A stretch of 64,000 nucleotides of DNA from positions 2,976,001 through 3,040,000 of the forward strand of contig OZ251530.1 of NCBI GenBank assembly GCA_965243095.1, given 5' to 3'. This stretch comes from VXYL01 sp965243095 (GTDB lineage: Bacteria > Pseudomonadota > Gammaproteobacteria > Pseudomonadales > Azotimanducaceae). The notes under the pieces are model-generated. The model saw nothing but the letters and a program-made list of their open reading frames with translations. It was not told where the DNA came from and ran no database searches. Positions 25,544-36,841 of this stretch are shown here, in pieces. The position numbers and the translations under genes are program-made. The stretch's first letter is position 1, and each line of letters begins with the position of its first letter.

Positions 25544-27427
25544 ATGCCGAACCATCCGCTGGTGGCGCTTTCGGCGGCGGAGATCGAGCGTGCCTCGGCG
25601 CTGGTCAAACCGCGCCTTGGTGCCCGTGCGGCGTTTTCCTCGGTGGCGTTGGTGGAGCCGCCCAAAGCGGCGCTGCAATCGTGGCAGCCGGGCGATGCGG
25701 TGCCGCGCCGGGTGCGGTTGATCGGCTACGACTACCCGCAGCCGCCGGATGGTGGATTCGATGCGGTGGTGGATTTGGTCACTGGCGAAGTGCGGGTTGA
25801 TCGCATCACCGCCGGGCAAGCGCCCATCGGCTTCGCGGACGTGGTGGAGGCGGTGCGCATCACCAAGGCGGACGCCGGCTGGCAGGCGGCCATGCGAAAG
25901 CGCGGCGTGGACAGCTTCGAGCATGTGCAGATCGATCCGTGGCCGGCCGGCGGCTATCGGCATCCGAACATTCCCGAGGGCCACCGCGCGCACCGCGCCA
26001 TCGCCTTCGTGCGCGAACACAAGACGGACAACGGCTACGCCCGCCCGGTGCAGGGGCTCATCGCGCATGTGGACCTCACCGCCGGGCGCGTGGCGCACTT
26101 GGAGGATCACGGCGCGACGCCCTTGCCGCCGGAACACGGGCGCTACGACGCCGCCAGCCAGCCGGCGCTGCGCGAAGCGCCGAAGCCGCTGACGATCAGC
26201 CAACCCGAAGGCCCGGGCTTCGTGGTGGAAGGCAACGCCATCGCTTGGCAGAACTGGGCGTTCCGCGTGAGTGTTCACCCGGTGAACGGCTTGGTGCTGC
26301 ATCAAGTTTCCTACCGGGATGGCGGCGAAGATCGGGCAATCCTGCACCGCGCCGCGCTGTCGGACATGGTGGTGCCCTACGGCGACACGGATCCGATGCA
26401 CCGCTGGAAGCATGTGCTGGACGCCGGCGAGGCGAGCATCGGCAACTGCGTGAATTCGCTGCTGCTCGGTTGCGATTGCGTGGGCCACGTCCGCTATCTG
26501 GATCACGCCGCCGTGAAGCCGGACGGCGCGGCGCGGCTGGTGGAACGCGCCATCTGCGTTCACGAGGAGGACTACGGCGTTCTTTGGAAGCACCACGACG
26601 GCCACGGCCAGACCACCGAAACCCGCCGTTCGCGCCGCCTGGTGGTGAGCACGTTCCACACCGTCGGCAACTACGAGTACGGCTTCTACTGGTACTTCTA
26701 CTTGGACGGCGCGTTGCAGATGGAGGTGAAGCTCACCGGCATCGTCGGCGTTTCGGCGGTGGGGGAGGGCGCCGAGCGACCGGAGTTCGCGCCGCTGGTG
26801 GCGCCGAACGTGGCCTCGCCCATCCACCAGCACCTGTTCTGCTTCCGCTTGGATTTCGACTTGGACGGCGGCCCGAACAGCGTTAGCGAAGTGGACATCG
26901 CCCCGTGCGCGGTGGGCGAGGACAACCCGGACGGCACCGCCTTTCGCGCCGTGGCGCGGCCGCTGCGCAGCGAACTCGCCGCCAAGCGCGACGCGGACGC
27001 TTCCCGTTCGCGTTCCTGGCAGGTGGCGAATTCGCGCCGCCGCAACCGTTTGGGTGCGCCGGTCGCCTATCGGCTGCTGCCGGGTGCCACGCCGAAGCTG
27101 CTTGCCGCGGCGGATTCGCAAGTGGCGGCGCGCGCCGGTTTCGCCCGCCACAACCTGTGGGTGACGCGCTACCGCGAGGGCGAGCTCTGCGCCGCCGGCG
27201 ACCACCCGAATCTGCATCCGGGCGGCGCCGGTTTGCCGGCGTGGAGCGCCGGCGACGAGTCCATCGAAGAAACCGACATCGTGCTGTGGCACACCTTCGG
27301 CGTCAGCCACCTGCCGCGCCCGGAGGATTGGCCGGTGATGCCGGTGGAGTACTGCGGCTTCACCTTGCAGCCGGCGGGGTTCTTCGACCGCAATCCGGCG
27401 TTGGATCTGCCGGCGCAGCCCGGGTAG
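25544..27427 (+). CDS. Copper-containing primary amine oxidase
   Basis: 627 residues, the size of bacterial topaquinone amine oxidases. These oxidise primary amines to aldehydes with release of ammonia and hydrogen peroxide. Visible signature residues: the topaquinone precursor Tyr377 in 'TVGNYEYGFYW'; probable catalytic base Asp293 in 'LDAGEASIG'; copper ligands His428 and His430 in 'HQHLF' and His589 in 'TFGVSHLPRPEDWPVMP'. No obvious signal peptide, so a cytoplasmic enzyme is likely. The ATG lies 18 bases after the giant gene's stop with no strong ribosome site, so the two may share a transcript. Substrate cannot be read from sequence; tyramine, phenylethylamine and histamine are typical for the family. 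Confidence 0.93.
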   Translation: MPNHPLVALSAAEIERASALVKPRLGARAAFSSVALVEPPKAALQSWQPGDAVPRRVRLIGYDYPQPPDGGFDAVVDLVTGEVRVDRITAGQAPIGFADVVEAVRITKADAGWQAAMRKRGVDSFEHVQIDPWPAGGYRHPNIPEGHRAHRAIAFVREHKTDNGYARPVQGLIAHVDLTAGRVAHLEDHGATPLPPEHGRYDAASQPALREAPKPLTISQPEGPGFVVEGNAIAWQNWAFRVSVHPVNGLVLHQVSYRDGGEDRAILHRAALSDMVVPYGDTDPMHRWKHVLDAGEASIGNCVNSLLLGCDCVGHVRYLDHAAVKPDGAARLVERAICVHEEDYGVLWKHHDGHGQTTETRRSRRLVVSTFHTVGNYEYGFYWYFYLDGALQMEVKLTGIVGVSAVGEGAERPEFAPLVAPNVASPIHQHLFCFRLDFDLDGGPNSVSEVDIAPCAVGEDNPDGTAFRAVARPLRSELAAKRDADASRSRSWQVANSRRRNRLGAPVAYRLLPGATPKLLAAADSQVAARAGFARHNLWVTRYREGELCAAGDHPNLHPGGAGLPAWSAGDESIEETDIVLWHTFGVSHLPRPEDWPVMPVEYCGFTLQPAGFFDRNPALDLPAQPG

Positions 27428-27439
27428 GTCGGCCGGCCG

Positions 27440-28243
27440 TCAGATCTTCGCCGCGACGCCGCCGTCCACGTTGATGATTTCGCCGTTCACGAAGCGCGAT
27501 TCGTCGCAGGAGAGGAACAGCACCAGATTGGCCACGTCGATGGGATAGCCGGGCCCTTGCACGATCTGCGCGAAGTCGAACATCTTCTCGAACACGTGGT
27601 GGCCGCCATCCGCATCGCGTGAGGTGCCGCGGGTGGCGCCGGGCGTGAGAATCTGCCCCGGCCGCACGCAGTTGACGCGGATGTTGTGCCGGCCGCCGCA
27701 GCCGGCCATGTAGCGGGTGAGGGCGTCCACGCCGGCCTTCGCCGCGTAGTAGGACGCCGAGGTGGTGCCGAATTCGTCCTGCATCCGCGAGCTGAATCCG
27801 CGCTGCGCGGCCAGCGACGACATGTTCACCACCGCGCCGCCGCCGGCCGCCACCAGATGCGGCCACACGGCGCGGCTGACGTAGAACGTGCCGGTGAGGT
27901 TGGTGTTGATCACCCGGTGCCACTCGCTGTCCGGCTCGTTGGGGAATTGGCTGCCGCCACCGCCGCCGGCGTTGTTGAACAGCAGGTGGATGCTGCCAAA
28001 CGCCGCGGCCGCTTCGGCGACCGCCGCCCGCACGGATTCGTCATTGCCCACATCGCAGGAGATGAACACCGCCTCGCCGCCCGCGCCCTTGATCGCGGCG
28101 GCCACCGCTTGCCCTTCCTCCTCGCGGCGCGCCAGCAGAACCACTTTCGCCCCTTCGCGGGCAAACAGGTGGCCGGTGGTCTCGCCGATGCCGCTGTTGC
28201 CGCCAGTGATGACGGCGACCTTGCCTTCGAGCCTGTTCGGCAT
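27440..28243 (-). CDS. Short-chain dehydrogenase/reductase (SDR), classical type
   Basis: 267 residues beginning at the ATG at 28243, preceded by an AGGGAG ribosome site. The first 11 codons of the longer frame are excluded. NAD(P)-binding 'TGGNSGIG' spans residues 13-20, 'NNAG' 90-93, catalytic Ser is at 142 or 143, and Tyr165 with Lys169 form the YxxxK pair. It ends 'IINVDGGVAAKI', typical of the family. Asp64 in 'SCDV' follows the usual SDR pattern. Convergent with the amine oxidase (12-base gap) and divergent from sufB. The substrate is unknown; the annotation stops at an NAD(P)-dependent alcohol/carbonyl oxidoreductase. Confidence 0.92.
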   Translation of the reverse strand: MPNRLEGKVAVITGGNSGIGETTGHLFAREGAKVVLLARREEEGQAVAAAIKGAGGEAVFISCDVGNDESVRAAVAEAAAAFGSIHLLFNNAGGGGGSQFPNEPDSEWHRVINTNLTGTFYVSRAVWPHLVAAGGGAVVNMSSLAAQRGFSSRMQDEFGTTSASYYAAKAGVDALTRYMAGCGGRHNIRVNCVRPGQILTPGATRGTSRDADGGHHVFEKMFDFAQIVQGPGYPIDVANLVLFLSCDESRFVNGEIINVDGGVAAKI

Positions 28244-28341
28244 GATGCGGATTCTCCCTAAGTTGCAGTGCGGCAAGTATAGGCGGGTAATTCGCCTTGG
28301 CTTTCGCTACTATCGCGGTTCCAGCAAGGAAGCCAACCCCC

Positions 28342-30576
<2,235 letters not shown>

Positions 30577-30584
<8 letters not shown>

Positions 30585-31701
30585 GGCCGCCGCTCTGGCT
30601 GGCCGGCTATTGCAACGGCGCGCGAACGGCAACGGTTACGCGCCGTGGCGCGATCGCGGCCGTTGCCGTGCGATCATCGCCGATCAAGGACTGCCGGCAC
30701 CCCGCAGCGAACAGTGGCGGCACACCAACGTGACGCGCTGGTACGCCGCGGCGCAAACGGTGGAACTTGGCGCGGCCGATGTGCGCGTGGACGCGCCGGC
30801 CGATGTGCGCGTGCTGGATTTCGCCGACGCGCAAGCGGCCGCGCTGGCCGGCGAGCATGGCGACATCTTCGACTTGGCGGAGCATCCGCTGGCCGCGGTG
30901 AACGGGTTGTTGCTCGGCGCCGGCGTGGTCGTGCTCGCGCCGGCGGGCGTCGCTGCCACCGAGCCGGTACGCATCGAGCGCCTCGGGGCGGCGTTCCAGC
31001 GGGTGTTGGTAGTGGTGGAAGCGGGCGCGTCCTTGGTTGTAGTGGAAGTGCCGTCGCCGTTCACGCATCGCATCGTCGAATGTGTGGTCGGCGCGAACGC
31101 GCAGCTCACGCATCTGCGCCGCCAAAGCGCGTCCGACGGCTACGAGTGCAGTCTGGTGGCGGTGCGCGTGGCCGCCGGCGGGCGCTACACGCTGGCGCAA
31201 ACATCGATGGGGGCGGCGCTGCGCCGCAACGACGTGCTGATCGAACTCGACGGGCAGCAAGCCGAGGTGCGCGTCTTCGGCGCGTGGCGCCTGTCCAGCG
31301 AGCGGCATCTGGACAACCAAGTACACGTTCGCCACGCGGTCGGCGGCGGCAACAGCCGCCAGACCTATCGCGGCGTTGCCGGCGGTCGCAGCCGCGCCGT
31401 GCTTTGCGGCGGCATCCACATCGCCCCGGGGGCGGACGGGAGCGACGCTAGATTGAGCGCGAAGAATCTGCTTGTCAGCCCCACCGCGCAGGTGTTCGCC
31501 AAGCCGGCGCTGCAGATCCAAGCGAGCGACGTGAAATGCAGTCACGGCGCCACCATCGGCGCGTTGGACGCGGACGCCATCCACTACCTCCGCACCCGTG
31601 GCGTCGGCGAGGAAACCGCCCGGGCGCTGCTGACGCGCGCCTTCTTGGCGGAAGCCGTCCACGATCATCAAGGTGCCAGCAGCTTGGGCCTGTTGCCATG
31701 A
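30577..31701 (+). CDS. sufD: Fe-S cluster assembly protein SufD
   Basis: 374 residues from the ATG at 30577, which lies inside the last codons of sufC; the longer upstream frame duplicates sufC sequence and is rejected. The C-terminal half has the SufB/SufD beta-helix pattern ('YRGVAGG.SRAVLCGGIHI', 'DVKCSHGATIGALD') and the family ending 'YLRTRGV...A..LL..AF'. Somewhat shorter than E. coli SufD (about 420), mostly at the N-terminus. SufD pairs with SufB and is needed for iron entry. Its TGA overlaps the ATG of sufS. Confidence 0.95.
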
Positions 31702-32900
31702 ATCCGCCCGCGTGGCGGGCCGACTTTCCGCTGCTGGTCGATGTCGCGGACGTGGTCTATCTCGACAACGCCGCCACCACGCAAAAGCCGCGGCAGGTGC
31801 TGCAGGCGCTGGAGGACTATTACCGACGGCGCAACGCCAATGTGCATCGCGGCGCGCATCGGCTCTCGGACGAAGCCACCCGGGCCTTTGAAGCGGCGCG
31901 GGAAACCGTCGCCAAGCGCGTCAACGCCCGCGCTCCGCAAGAGGTGATCTGGACGCGGGGCACCACCGAGGCCATCAACCTGGTGGCGGCGAGCTACGCC
32001 CCGCTGGTGCTTGGCGAAGGCGACGAAGTGCTCATCACGCACATGGAGCACCACTCCAACATCGTGCCGTGGCAGCTCGCCTGTTCGCGTTTCGGCGCCA
32101 AGCTGCGCGCCGTGGCGGTGCTGGCCAACGGCGAACTGGACATGGACGACTTCGACGCCAAGCTGTGTCCGCGCACCAAGATCGTCGCCGCGGCCCACGT
32201 CTCCAACGCCTTGGGCACCATCAACGACGTGGCCGAGATCGCGGCGCGGAGCCGGGCGGTAGGCGCGGTGACGGTGGTGGACGGCGCCCAGGCCACGCCG
32301 CACTTGGCGGTGGACGTGCAAGCGCTCGGCTGCGACTTCTACGCCTTCTCCGGCCACAAGATGTACGGCCCCACGGGCATCGGCGCGCTCATCGGCCGCG
32401 AGGAGCTGCTGCAAGCGATGCCGCCGTGGCAAACCGGCGGCGAGATGATCGAGCACGTGCGCTTGGAGGCGACCACCTACGCGCCGTTGCCGTTCAAGTT
32501 CGAGGCCGGCACCCCGAACATCGCCGGCGCCATCGGCCTGGCCGCCGCCGTGGACTACCTGGAGAGCTTGGATTTCGACGCCGTGTGCGCCCACGAAGCC
32601 GACCTCCTCGCCTACGCCACCGCCTCCCTCAACCAGATCCCGGACGTGAACCTGGTCGGCACCGCCGCGCACAAAGGCCCGGTGCTCTCCTTCACCGCCG
32701 CCACCGCGCATCCCCACGACATCGGCGAGTTGCTGGACCAGCAAGGCGTGGCCGTGCGCACCGGCCACCACTGCGCCATGCCCCTGATGGAGCGCCTCGG
32801 CGTGCCCGGCACCGTCCGCGCATCGTTCGCGCTGTACAACTCCCTCGCCGACGTGGACGCGCTGGCGGCCGCGTTGCGCAAGGCGCTGTCGCTGCTCTGA
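31698..32900 (+). CDS. sufS: Cysteine desulfurase SufS (group II)
   Basis: 400 residues. A pyridoxal-phosphate enzyme that takes sulfur from cysteine and passes it as a persulfide to SufE. The PLP-binding lysine is Lys221 in 'FSGHKMYGPTG'. The active cysteine is Cys359 in 'RTGHHCAMP', on the short-loop arrangement typical of SufS-type rather than IscS-type enzymes. The ATG overlaps the sufD stop (ATGA). The 'RAHRLSDEAT'-like segment near residue 52 also fits the family. It ends the first half of the SUF locus. Confidence 0.97.
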   Translation: MNPPAWRADFPLLVDVADVVYLDNAATTQKPRQVLQALEDYYRRRNANVHRGAHRLSDEATRAFEAARETVAKRVNARAPQEVIWTRGTTEAINLVAASYAPLVLGEGDEVLITHMEHHSNIVPWQLACSRFGAKLRAVAVLANGELDMDDFDAKLCPRTKIVAAAHVSNALGTINDVAEIAARSRAVGAVTVVDGAQATPHLAVDVQALGCDFYAFSGHKMYGPTGIGALIGREELLQAMPPWQTGGEMIEHVRLEATTYAPLPFKFEAGTPNIAGAIGLAAAVDYLESLDFDAVCAHEADLLAYATASLNQIPDVNLVGTAAHKGPVLSFTAATAHPHDIGELLDQQGVAVRTGHHCAMPLMERLGVPGTVRASFALYNSLADVDALAAALRKALSLL

Positions 32901-32904
32901 TTCG

Positions 32905-32934
32905 TTGGCAAAGCGACTGACGGTGTGGCATAGT
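32905..32934 (+). promoter_or_regulatory. Sigma-70-like promoter after sufS
   Basis: TTGGCA (32905-32910) and CATAGT (32929-32934) are separated by 18 bases and begin five bases after the sufS stop. They match the -35 consensus at five of six and the -10 at four of six positions. The predicted start would be about 35 bases before the next gene, so the inserted genes can be transcribed independently of sufBCDS. Confidence 0.45.
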
Positions 32935-32976
32935 GACGCACAGAAGGTAGCCGAGGACAGAGAAGAGGAGGCGTCC

Positions 32977-33759
32977 ATGCTTTGTGGAGTTCGAGTGTTG
33001 CCGCAAGTCGCGTTGTTGGCGGTGTTGCTGGGACCTGCGGCCAACGCGGGCAAGGCAAAGTACTACGCGTTCACAAACAGCGAATGCGAGGGTGAGCACG
33101 ACGCAGTCGTACACTCGGAGGTCGAGGTCCACGCCCAAGGCTATCTCTCGTACAAAAAGGAGGGCGACGACGAATGCGTGGACGTCAGCCGTTGGGAGGT
33201 GGTGGTGGTCACCGGCACACGCGTCGTCGATCGTGTCCGGTGGTTCGACTGGCCGGATTCCACCTACTCTTCCACCCATGTGCTGGAGTGGAGCGACAAT
33301 ATGGGCGCATGGCTTGGCTATGTGCTCCCGCCCGTGCCCGTGATACGGCTCACGGACTACCCGTTCACGGGCAGGTGCGTTCGTCCGGTCGATTTGGTGG
33401 ACTTGCCTGCAAACCTACCCGGTTGGATACGTAGGTTTATACCGGAGCACCACGATGTTCGGACCCGCAAGGTCCTCACGAGTGGCGCTAGAGAGACGAC
33501 CACACGGGGCTTCTTCGCGGTCTCCATGAATCAAGCTGTACTCGCTGTTTGGACCCAGAGTGCGTTTCCCCTTGTGAGCGGCTATGTTGACGCCGTGATC
33601 GAAGACAGCAGCGCGACTGCCGGACCTTGCCACTTGGACGAGGTGTCGCTTAGCAAGTACGACGGTGTTCTCGCCGCGATCAAGGCAAAGACAACGGGTC
33701 GCTACCATTTGCTCCATTACAATTGCCAACACTGGGCGACTGAGATGCTTGCTAAATGA
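32977..33759 (+). CDS. Exported protein with C-terminal LRAT/NlpC-like Cys box, function unknown
   Basis: 260 residues. Start at the ATG at 32977, with AGAGGAG upstream and an immediate signal peptide ('LLAVLLGPAANA', cleavage near residue 20). The longer frame from 32905 is not preferred. The C-terminus reads 'YHLLHYNCQHWATEML', with Cys250 in an 'NCxHxA' box like that of LRAT/NlpC-P60 papain-like enzymes. A matching catalytic His is not certain, so enzyme activity is only suggested. Codon use is visibly less GC-rich than the suf genes. It is followed by a second exported protein, and the TGA overlaps an in-frame ATG (33756) of that gene. Confidence 0.6.
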   Translation: MLCGVRVLPQVALLAVLLGPAANAGKAKYYAFTNSECEGEHDAVVHSEVEVHAQGYLSYKKEGDDECVDVSRWEVVVVTGTRVVDRVRWFDWPDSTYSSTHVLEWSDNMGAWLGYVLPPVPVIRLTDYPFTGRCVRPVDLVDLPANLPGWIRRFIPEHHDVRTRKVLTSGARETTTRGFFAVSMNQAVLAVWTQSAFPLVSGYVDAVIEDSSATAGPCHLDEVSLSKYDGVLAAIKAKTTGRYHLLHYNCQHWATEMLAK

Positions 33760-33803
33760 CGGCGGTAGTGGCCGTTACCACCACTGGACACAGGGGGACA
33801 AAC

Positions 33804-35660
33804 ATGCCCTTGAAACGAGGCCTTGTGCCATTTGTTTTGGTCGCGTGGGCGCTTTGCACGGCTGCCAATCCGCCCACGTCTGGCCAGGAGTTTAGTGAGG
33901 AGGTGGAGCGGTACACGCTCCTCATGGACGACATCCGGGATTTCGAGCGCTTCGACAACGCCGAGATGAACAACCTGATCTTCACTGGCCTCCACAGCGA
34001 CAACCCGAAGGTCGTCGACTTAACGGTCGCGGCCTTGCACCGAGAATCCGTATACCGAGAGTTCCGCGGCGAGAACCACCACGCAAGGCTGCGCAAGGAG
34101 GTTGGCAAGTGGCAGCGCGAAATCGTGCGCATACCGGGGATTCGCGATTTCTTGATTGACTACGCAAGGAAAGGCTTGGCGAAGAATGGATGGAAGGACG
34201 TGGCGGAATTGGACTTCTACGAAAGGAACACATGGCGCTTGGCTTTTGGCATGGTGACGACCTACTTTCCTGGCGACATCGAACTGCGGCGCCTGCTGCG
34301 TGAGAGCTTTGCCGACCGATCGGACGCTCGTGACCTGCAAGCGTCCCAGATGATCTTGCTGAACAAAGGCCTATTCCTAGACGCCGAGGCAGACGCGCTA
34401 CGCATCGAACAGCTAGCGAATCGGGAGCCGGCTTGGGCCGGCGAGGCGGCGCGTGGGATCGCCATGTCCGGCACGGAAGCGGGGTTGACGGCGATGGCGA
34501 ACGCCATCCTTCGTCGGGAGGACGGCCTTGAGGAGATCGCCACGGCGATGGGGACTTACGGGGCATCGGCTGCGCCGCACTTGGCGGCGCTGGTGGACGT
34601 CCGCACCGCTGCCGAGCCTCCGTTCGGCTTGGATCCGGCCGTCACGCGCTTAGCGGAGCAGGTGAGCCGACTGGCCAGCGCTTTGTCGGATAGCGGTCTC
34701 CCGGACGTGCCGGGTGCCAGAGCGGGCGGCACGTCCGCAGCGCAACGCGGACCAACCCTGCGCCAAGCAGAACCGCTGGAGTTGGACGACCAAAGCGTTC
34801 CCGTGGTGACCAATAGGCAAGGCCGCAAAGAACCGCTCGACTTCGCATTGCAGCTATACGACGCCTTCACCGAGTCCCAAGTGCTGGACACCGTGTTCGC
34901 GGGCCTCACCAGCGCCGACGCGGAAGTTGTCGAACGCACCATTTTCACGGTGGGCTTCTACGCCAACGTGATCGCCCAGCGCGACTGGCCGGCCTACGCG
35001 CCGGCCCGCGGGGAACACCTGCGCAAGATCATGGACACGCGCACGCGCCGGCTGGAGAAGGTGCCGGGGCTCAAGGGCTTGCTGCTCGCCCACGCCCGTG
35101 ACGGGATGAGCCCGGCAAGCTGCCGCGAACGCGCGGAGCGACGCTCCCCGGAGTGGCCCTCATGGATGCTGTCCATTGCAGCTTTGACCGTGTACTTCCC
35201 GGGCAACGCCGAAGTGCGCGACTTGATCTTGGACATGGGGCGCTGCTTGGACGCCGCGGAGGCCGGCCAGAGCATCCTGCCGCTGTTGGCGGTCGGGCGG
35301 TTCCGCGGCGAGGCGGTGGAGGACTGGCGCATCGCCAAGCTGCCGCACCCCGATCCGATCAAGGCGGGCTGGGCGGCGCAGGGGCTCTGCTGGACGCTGA
35401 CGGACACCGGGCTCGCCGCGCTGGTGGAGCACCTGCCGCGCGCGGACAAGGCCGGCGTGGCGGACGAGGCGCTGGCCGAAGTCGTGGACGCCATCGCCTG
35501 CCACGGCGTCCGCGCGGGGCCGCATCTGCCGGCGCTGCGCTCGCTGGCCGATCGTGCGCTACCGGAGGAGACGCTGGCGCGCATCGCCTCCGCCACCGCC
35601 AAGGTCGCCACGCTGACTAGCCGCGGACGTGCGGTGCCTAGCTCGCCCACGATCCCTTGA
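33804..35660 (+). CDS. Exported, internally duplicated helical-repeat protein, function unknown
   Basis: 618 residues from the ATG at 33804, chosen because it follows AGGGGG and opens a signal peptide ('GLVPFVLVAWALCTAA'). An earlier ATG at 33756 would add 16 residues. The mature protein is two related halves (about 40-300 and 340-610). Paired segments include 'TGLHSDNPKVVDLTV' with 'AGLTSADAEVVERTI', 'IPGIRDFLIDYARKGL' with 'VPGLKGLLLAHARDGM', and 'TTYFPGDIELRRLL' with 'TVYFPGNAEVRDLI'. The repeats look alpha-helical, HEAT-like. The first half has noticeably more A/T-ending codons than the second. No enzyme motif seen. Likely periplasmic partner of its neighbours. Confidence 0.65.
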   Translation: MPLKRGLVPFVLVAWALCTAANPPTSGQEFSEEVERYTLLMDDIRDFERFDNAEMNNLIFTGLHSDNPKVVDLTVAALHRESVYREFRGENHHARLRKEVGKWQREIVRIPGIRDFLIDYARKGLAKNGWKDVAELDFYERNTWRLAFGMVTTYFPGDIELRRLLRESFADRSDARDLQASQMILLNKGLFLDAEADALRIEQLANREPAWAGEAARGIAMSGTEAGLTAMANAILRREDGLEEIATAMGTYGASAAPHLAALVDVRTAAEPPFGLDPAVTRLAEQVSRLASALSDSGLPDVPGARAGGTSAAQRGPTLRQAEPLELDDQSVPVVTNRQGRKEPLDFALQLYDAFTESQVLDTVFAGLTSADAEVVERTIFTVGFYANVIAQRDWPAYAPARGEHLRKIMDTRTRRLEKVPGLKGLLLAHARDGMSPASCRERAERRSPEWPSWMLSIAALTVYFPGNAEVRDLILDMGRCLDAAEAGQSILPLLAVGRFRGEAVEDWRIAKLPHPDPIKAGWAAQGLCWTLTDTGLAALVEHLPRADKAGVADEALAEVVDAIACHGVRAGPHLPALRSLADRALPEETLARIASATAKVATLTSRGRAVPSSPTIP

Positions 35661-35677
35661 ATTAGCGAGGCTGGATC

Positions 35678-35983
35678 ATGCGTCGATTGCTAGTGGCGGT
35701 TGGTCTTGTAGCTGTGATGGGGTGCGCGGGCTGCGCCACTCCGTTCACCGTTTCGTGGAAATACGCGAGCGAGCAACCGGAGTTCGCGCTGTTGGAACGG
35801 TGCTTTCGCGACGAGTTGGCTAAGGCCAAGACGACCGGAACCGCGGACATCCGCAACGCGATCGATCGCAGACAGGCGAAGGCCATGCGCCGGTTGTTGG
35901 CAACCGTTGAAGCGGGCGGCACACCGACGGACCGGGACTATCGGCGGGCGGGGTGCCATGAGGCATTGGCCACCACGGAGTGA
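35678..35983 (+). CDS. Small lipoprotein, function unknown
   Basis: 101 residues beginning at the ATG 17 bases after the previous stop. The N-terminus 'MRRLLVAVGLVAVMGCAGC' is a lipoprotein signal with the lipobox cysteine at residue 16 (V-M-G-C), so the protein should be membrane-anchored. The remainder is polar, helical and rich in Arg/Lys/Asp, with no recognised domain. It is probably transcribed with the two exported proteins upstream. Confidence 0.6.
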   Translation: MRRLLVAVGLVAVMGCAGCATPFTVSWKYASEQPEFALLERCFRDELAKAKTTGTADIRNAIDRRQAKAMRRLLATVEAGGTPTDRDYRRAGCHEALATTE

Positions 35984-36063
35984 CTTTGCCCGCCACCGTG
36001 GTGACGTGCGGGCGGTTGGCGCAATGGCATACTTAGCCGCGTTGCGGACGGTCGCGAGGGCGG

Positions 36064-36717
36064 GTGGCACTGGACATTGTTGGCGCCGGGTTCGGGCGCA
36101 CGGGCACGATGTCGCTGAAGGTGGCGCTGGAGAGGCTTGGCTACTCGAAGTGCTATCACATGATCGATGTGTTGTCCCATGCGGGGCACGTCGATCTGTG
36201 GCGCAAGGCTTGGCGCGGAGACGAGCCGTGGGAGCGGCTATTCGACGGCTACGCGGCGGCGGTGGATTGGCCGGCGGCGGCGTTCTGGCCGCGTTTGATG
36301 GCGTTCTATCCGCAGGCGAAGGTGCTGCTGACCGTGCGCGACGCGCAGCGTTGGTACAAAAGCGCAAGGGACACCATCTTCCAAACCTTGAGGGAGAGCC
36401 TACGCTCGCCGGACGCGGCTCGGCGGGAGCGGGCGCGCATGGCGCACGAGATCATCGTCGACGGCACTTTCGGCGGCGATTTGGACGACCAAGCCCGCGC
36501 CATCGCAATCTACGAGGCAAACGTGGCCCGCGTGTACTCGGACGTGCCGGCGGATCGACTCATCGTGTTCGACCCGAAGGATGGCTGGCAGCCACTGTGC
36601 GAGGCGCTCGGCGTGGCGCCGCCCGACGAACCCTATCCGCACGTTAACACGACCGCCGAGTTCCACGAACGCTGGGGGCGGAATGCGTCGAATCCGGGCG
36701 CCGCTGCGTCGCGTTGA
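36064..36717 (+). CDS. Sulfotransferase family protein (Sulfotransfer_4-like)
   Basis: 217 residues, GTG start. The N-terminal 'VGAGFGRTGTMSLKVALE' is the PAPS-binding P-loop of this family, and 'LLTVRDAQRWYKSARD' holds the 3'-phosphate-binding Arg and Ser. The Sulfotransfer_4-like pattern continues with 'DWPAAAFWPRLMAFYP'. Family members move sulfate from PAPS to alcohols or amines; the acceptor here is unknown. An 80-base gap separates it from the lipoprotein gene. It is the last gene of the block between sufS and sufA. Confidence 0.82.
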   Translation: MALDIVGAGFGRTGTMSLKVALERLGYSKCYHMIDVLSHAGHVDLWRKAWRGDEPWERLFDGYAAAVDWPAAAFWPRLMAFYPQAKVLLTVRDAQRWYKSARDTIFQTLRESLRSPDAARRERARMAHEIIVDGTFGGDLDDQARAIAIYEANVARVYSDVPADRLIVFDPKDGWQPLCEALGVAPPDEPYPHVNTTAEFHERWGRNASNPGAAASR

Positions 36718-36841
36718 ATCGCGAGGCTCGTGTGCTTCGGCGCAATTGAGATCCCCGTGTGTGCATTCTTGTGGCAAACTTGATTCGCAGCAGGGCTAGG
36801 AGTTCGCGCGCTGCGGCCTTGGCTTGGCGAAGGATGGTTTG

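Noticed and set aside
28297..28341. N-terminal extension of SufB
   Set aside because: The extra 15 residues are not seen in the family, and the ATG at 28342 has a good ribosome site.
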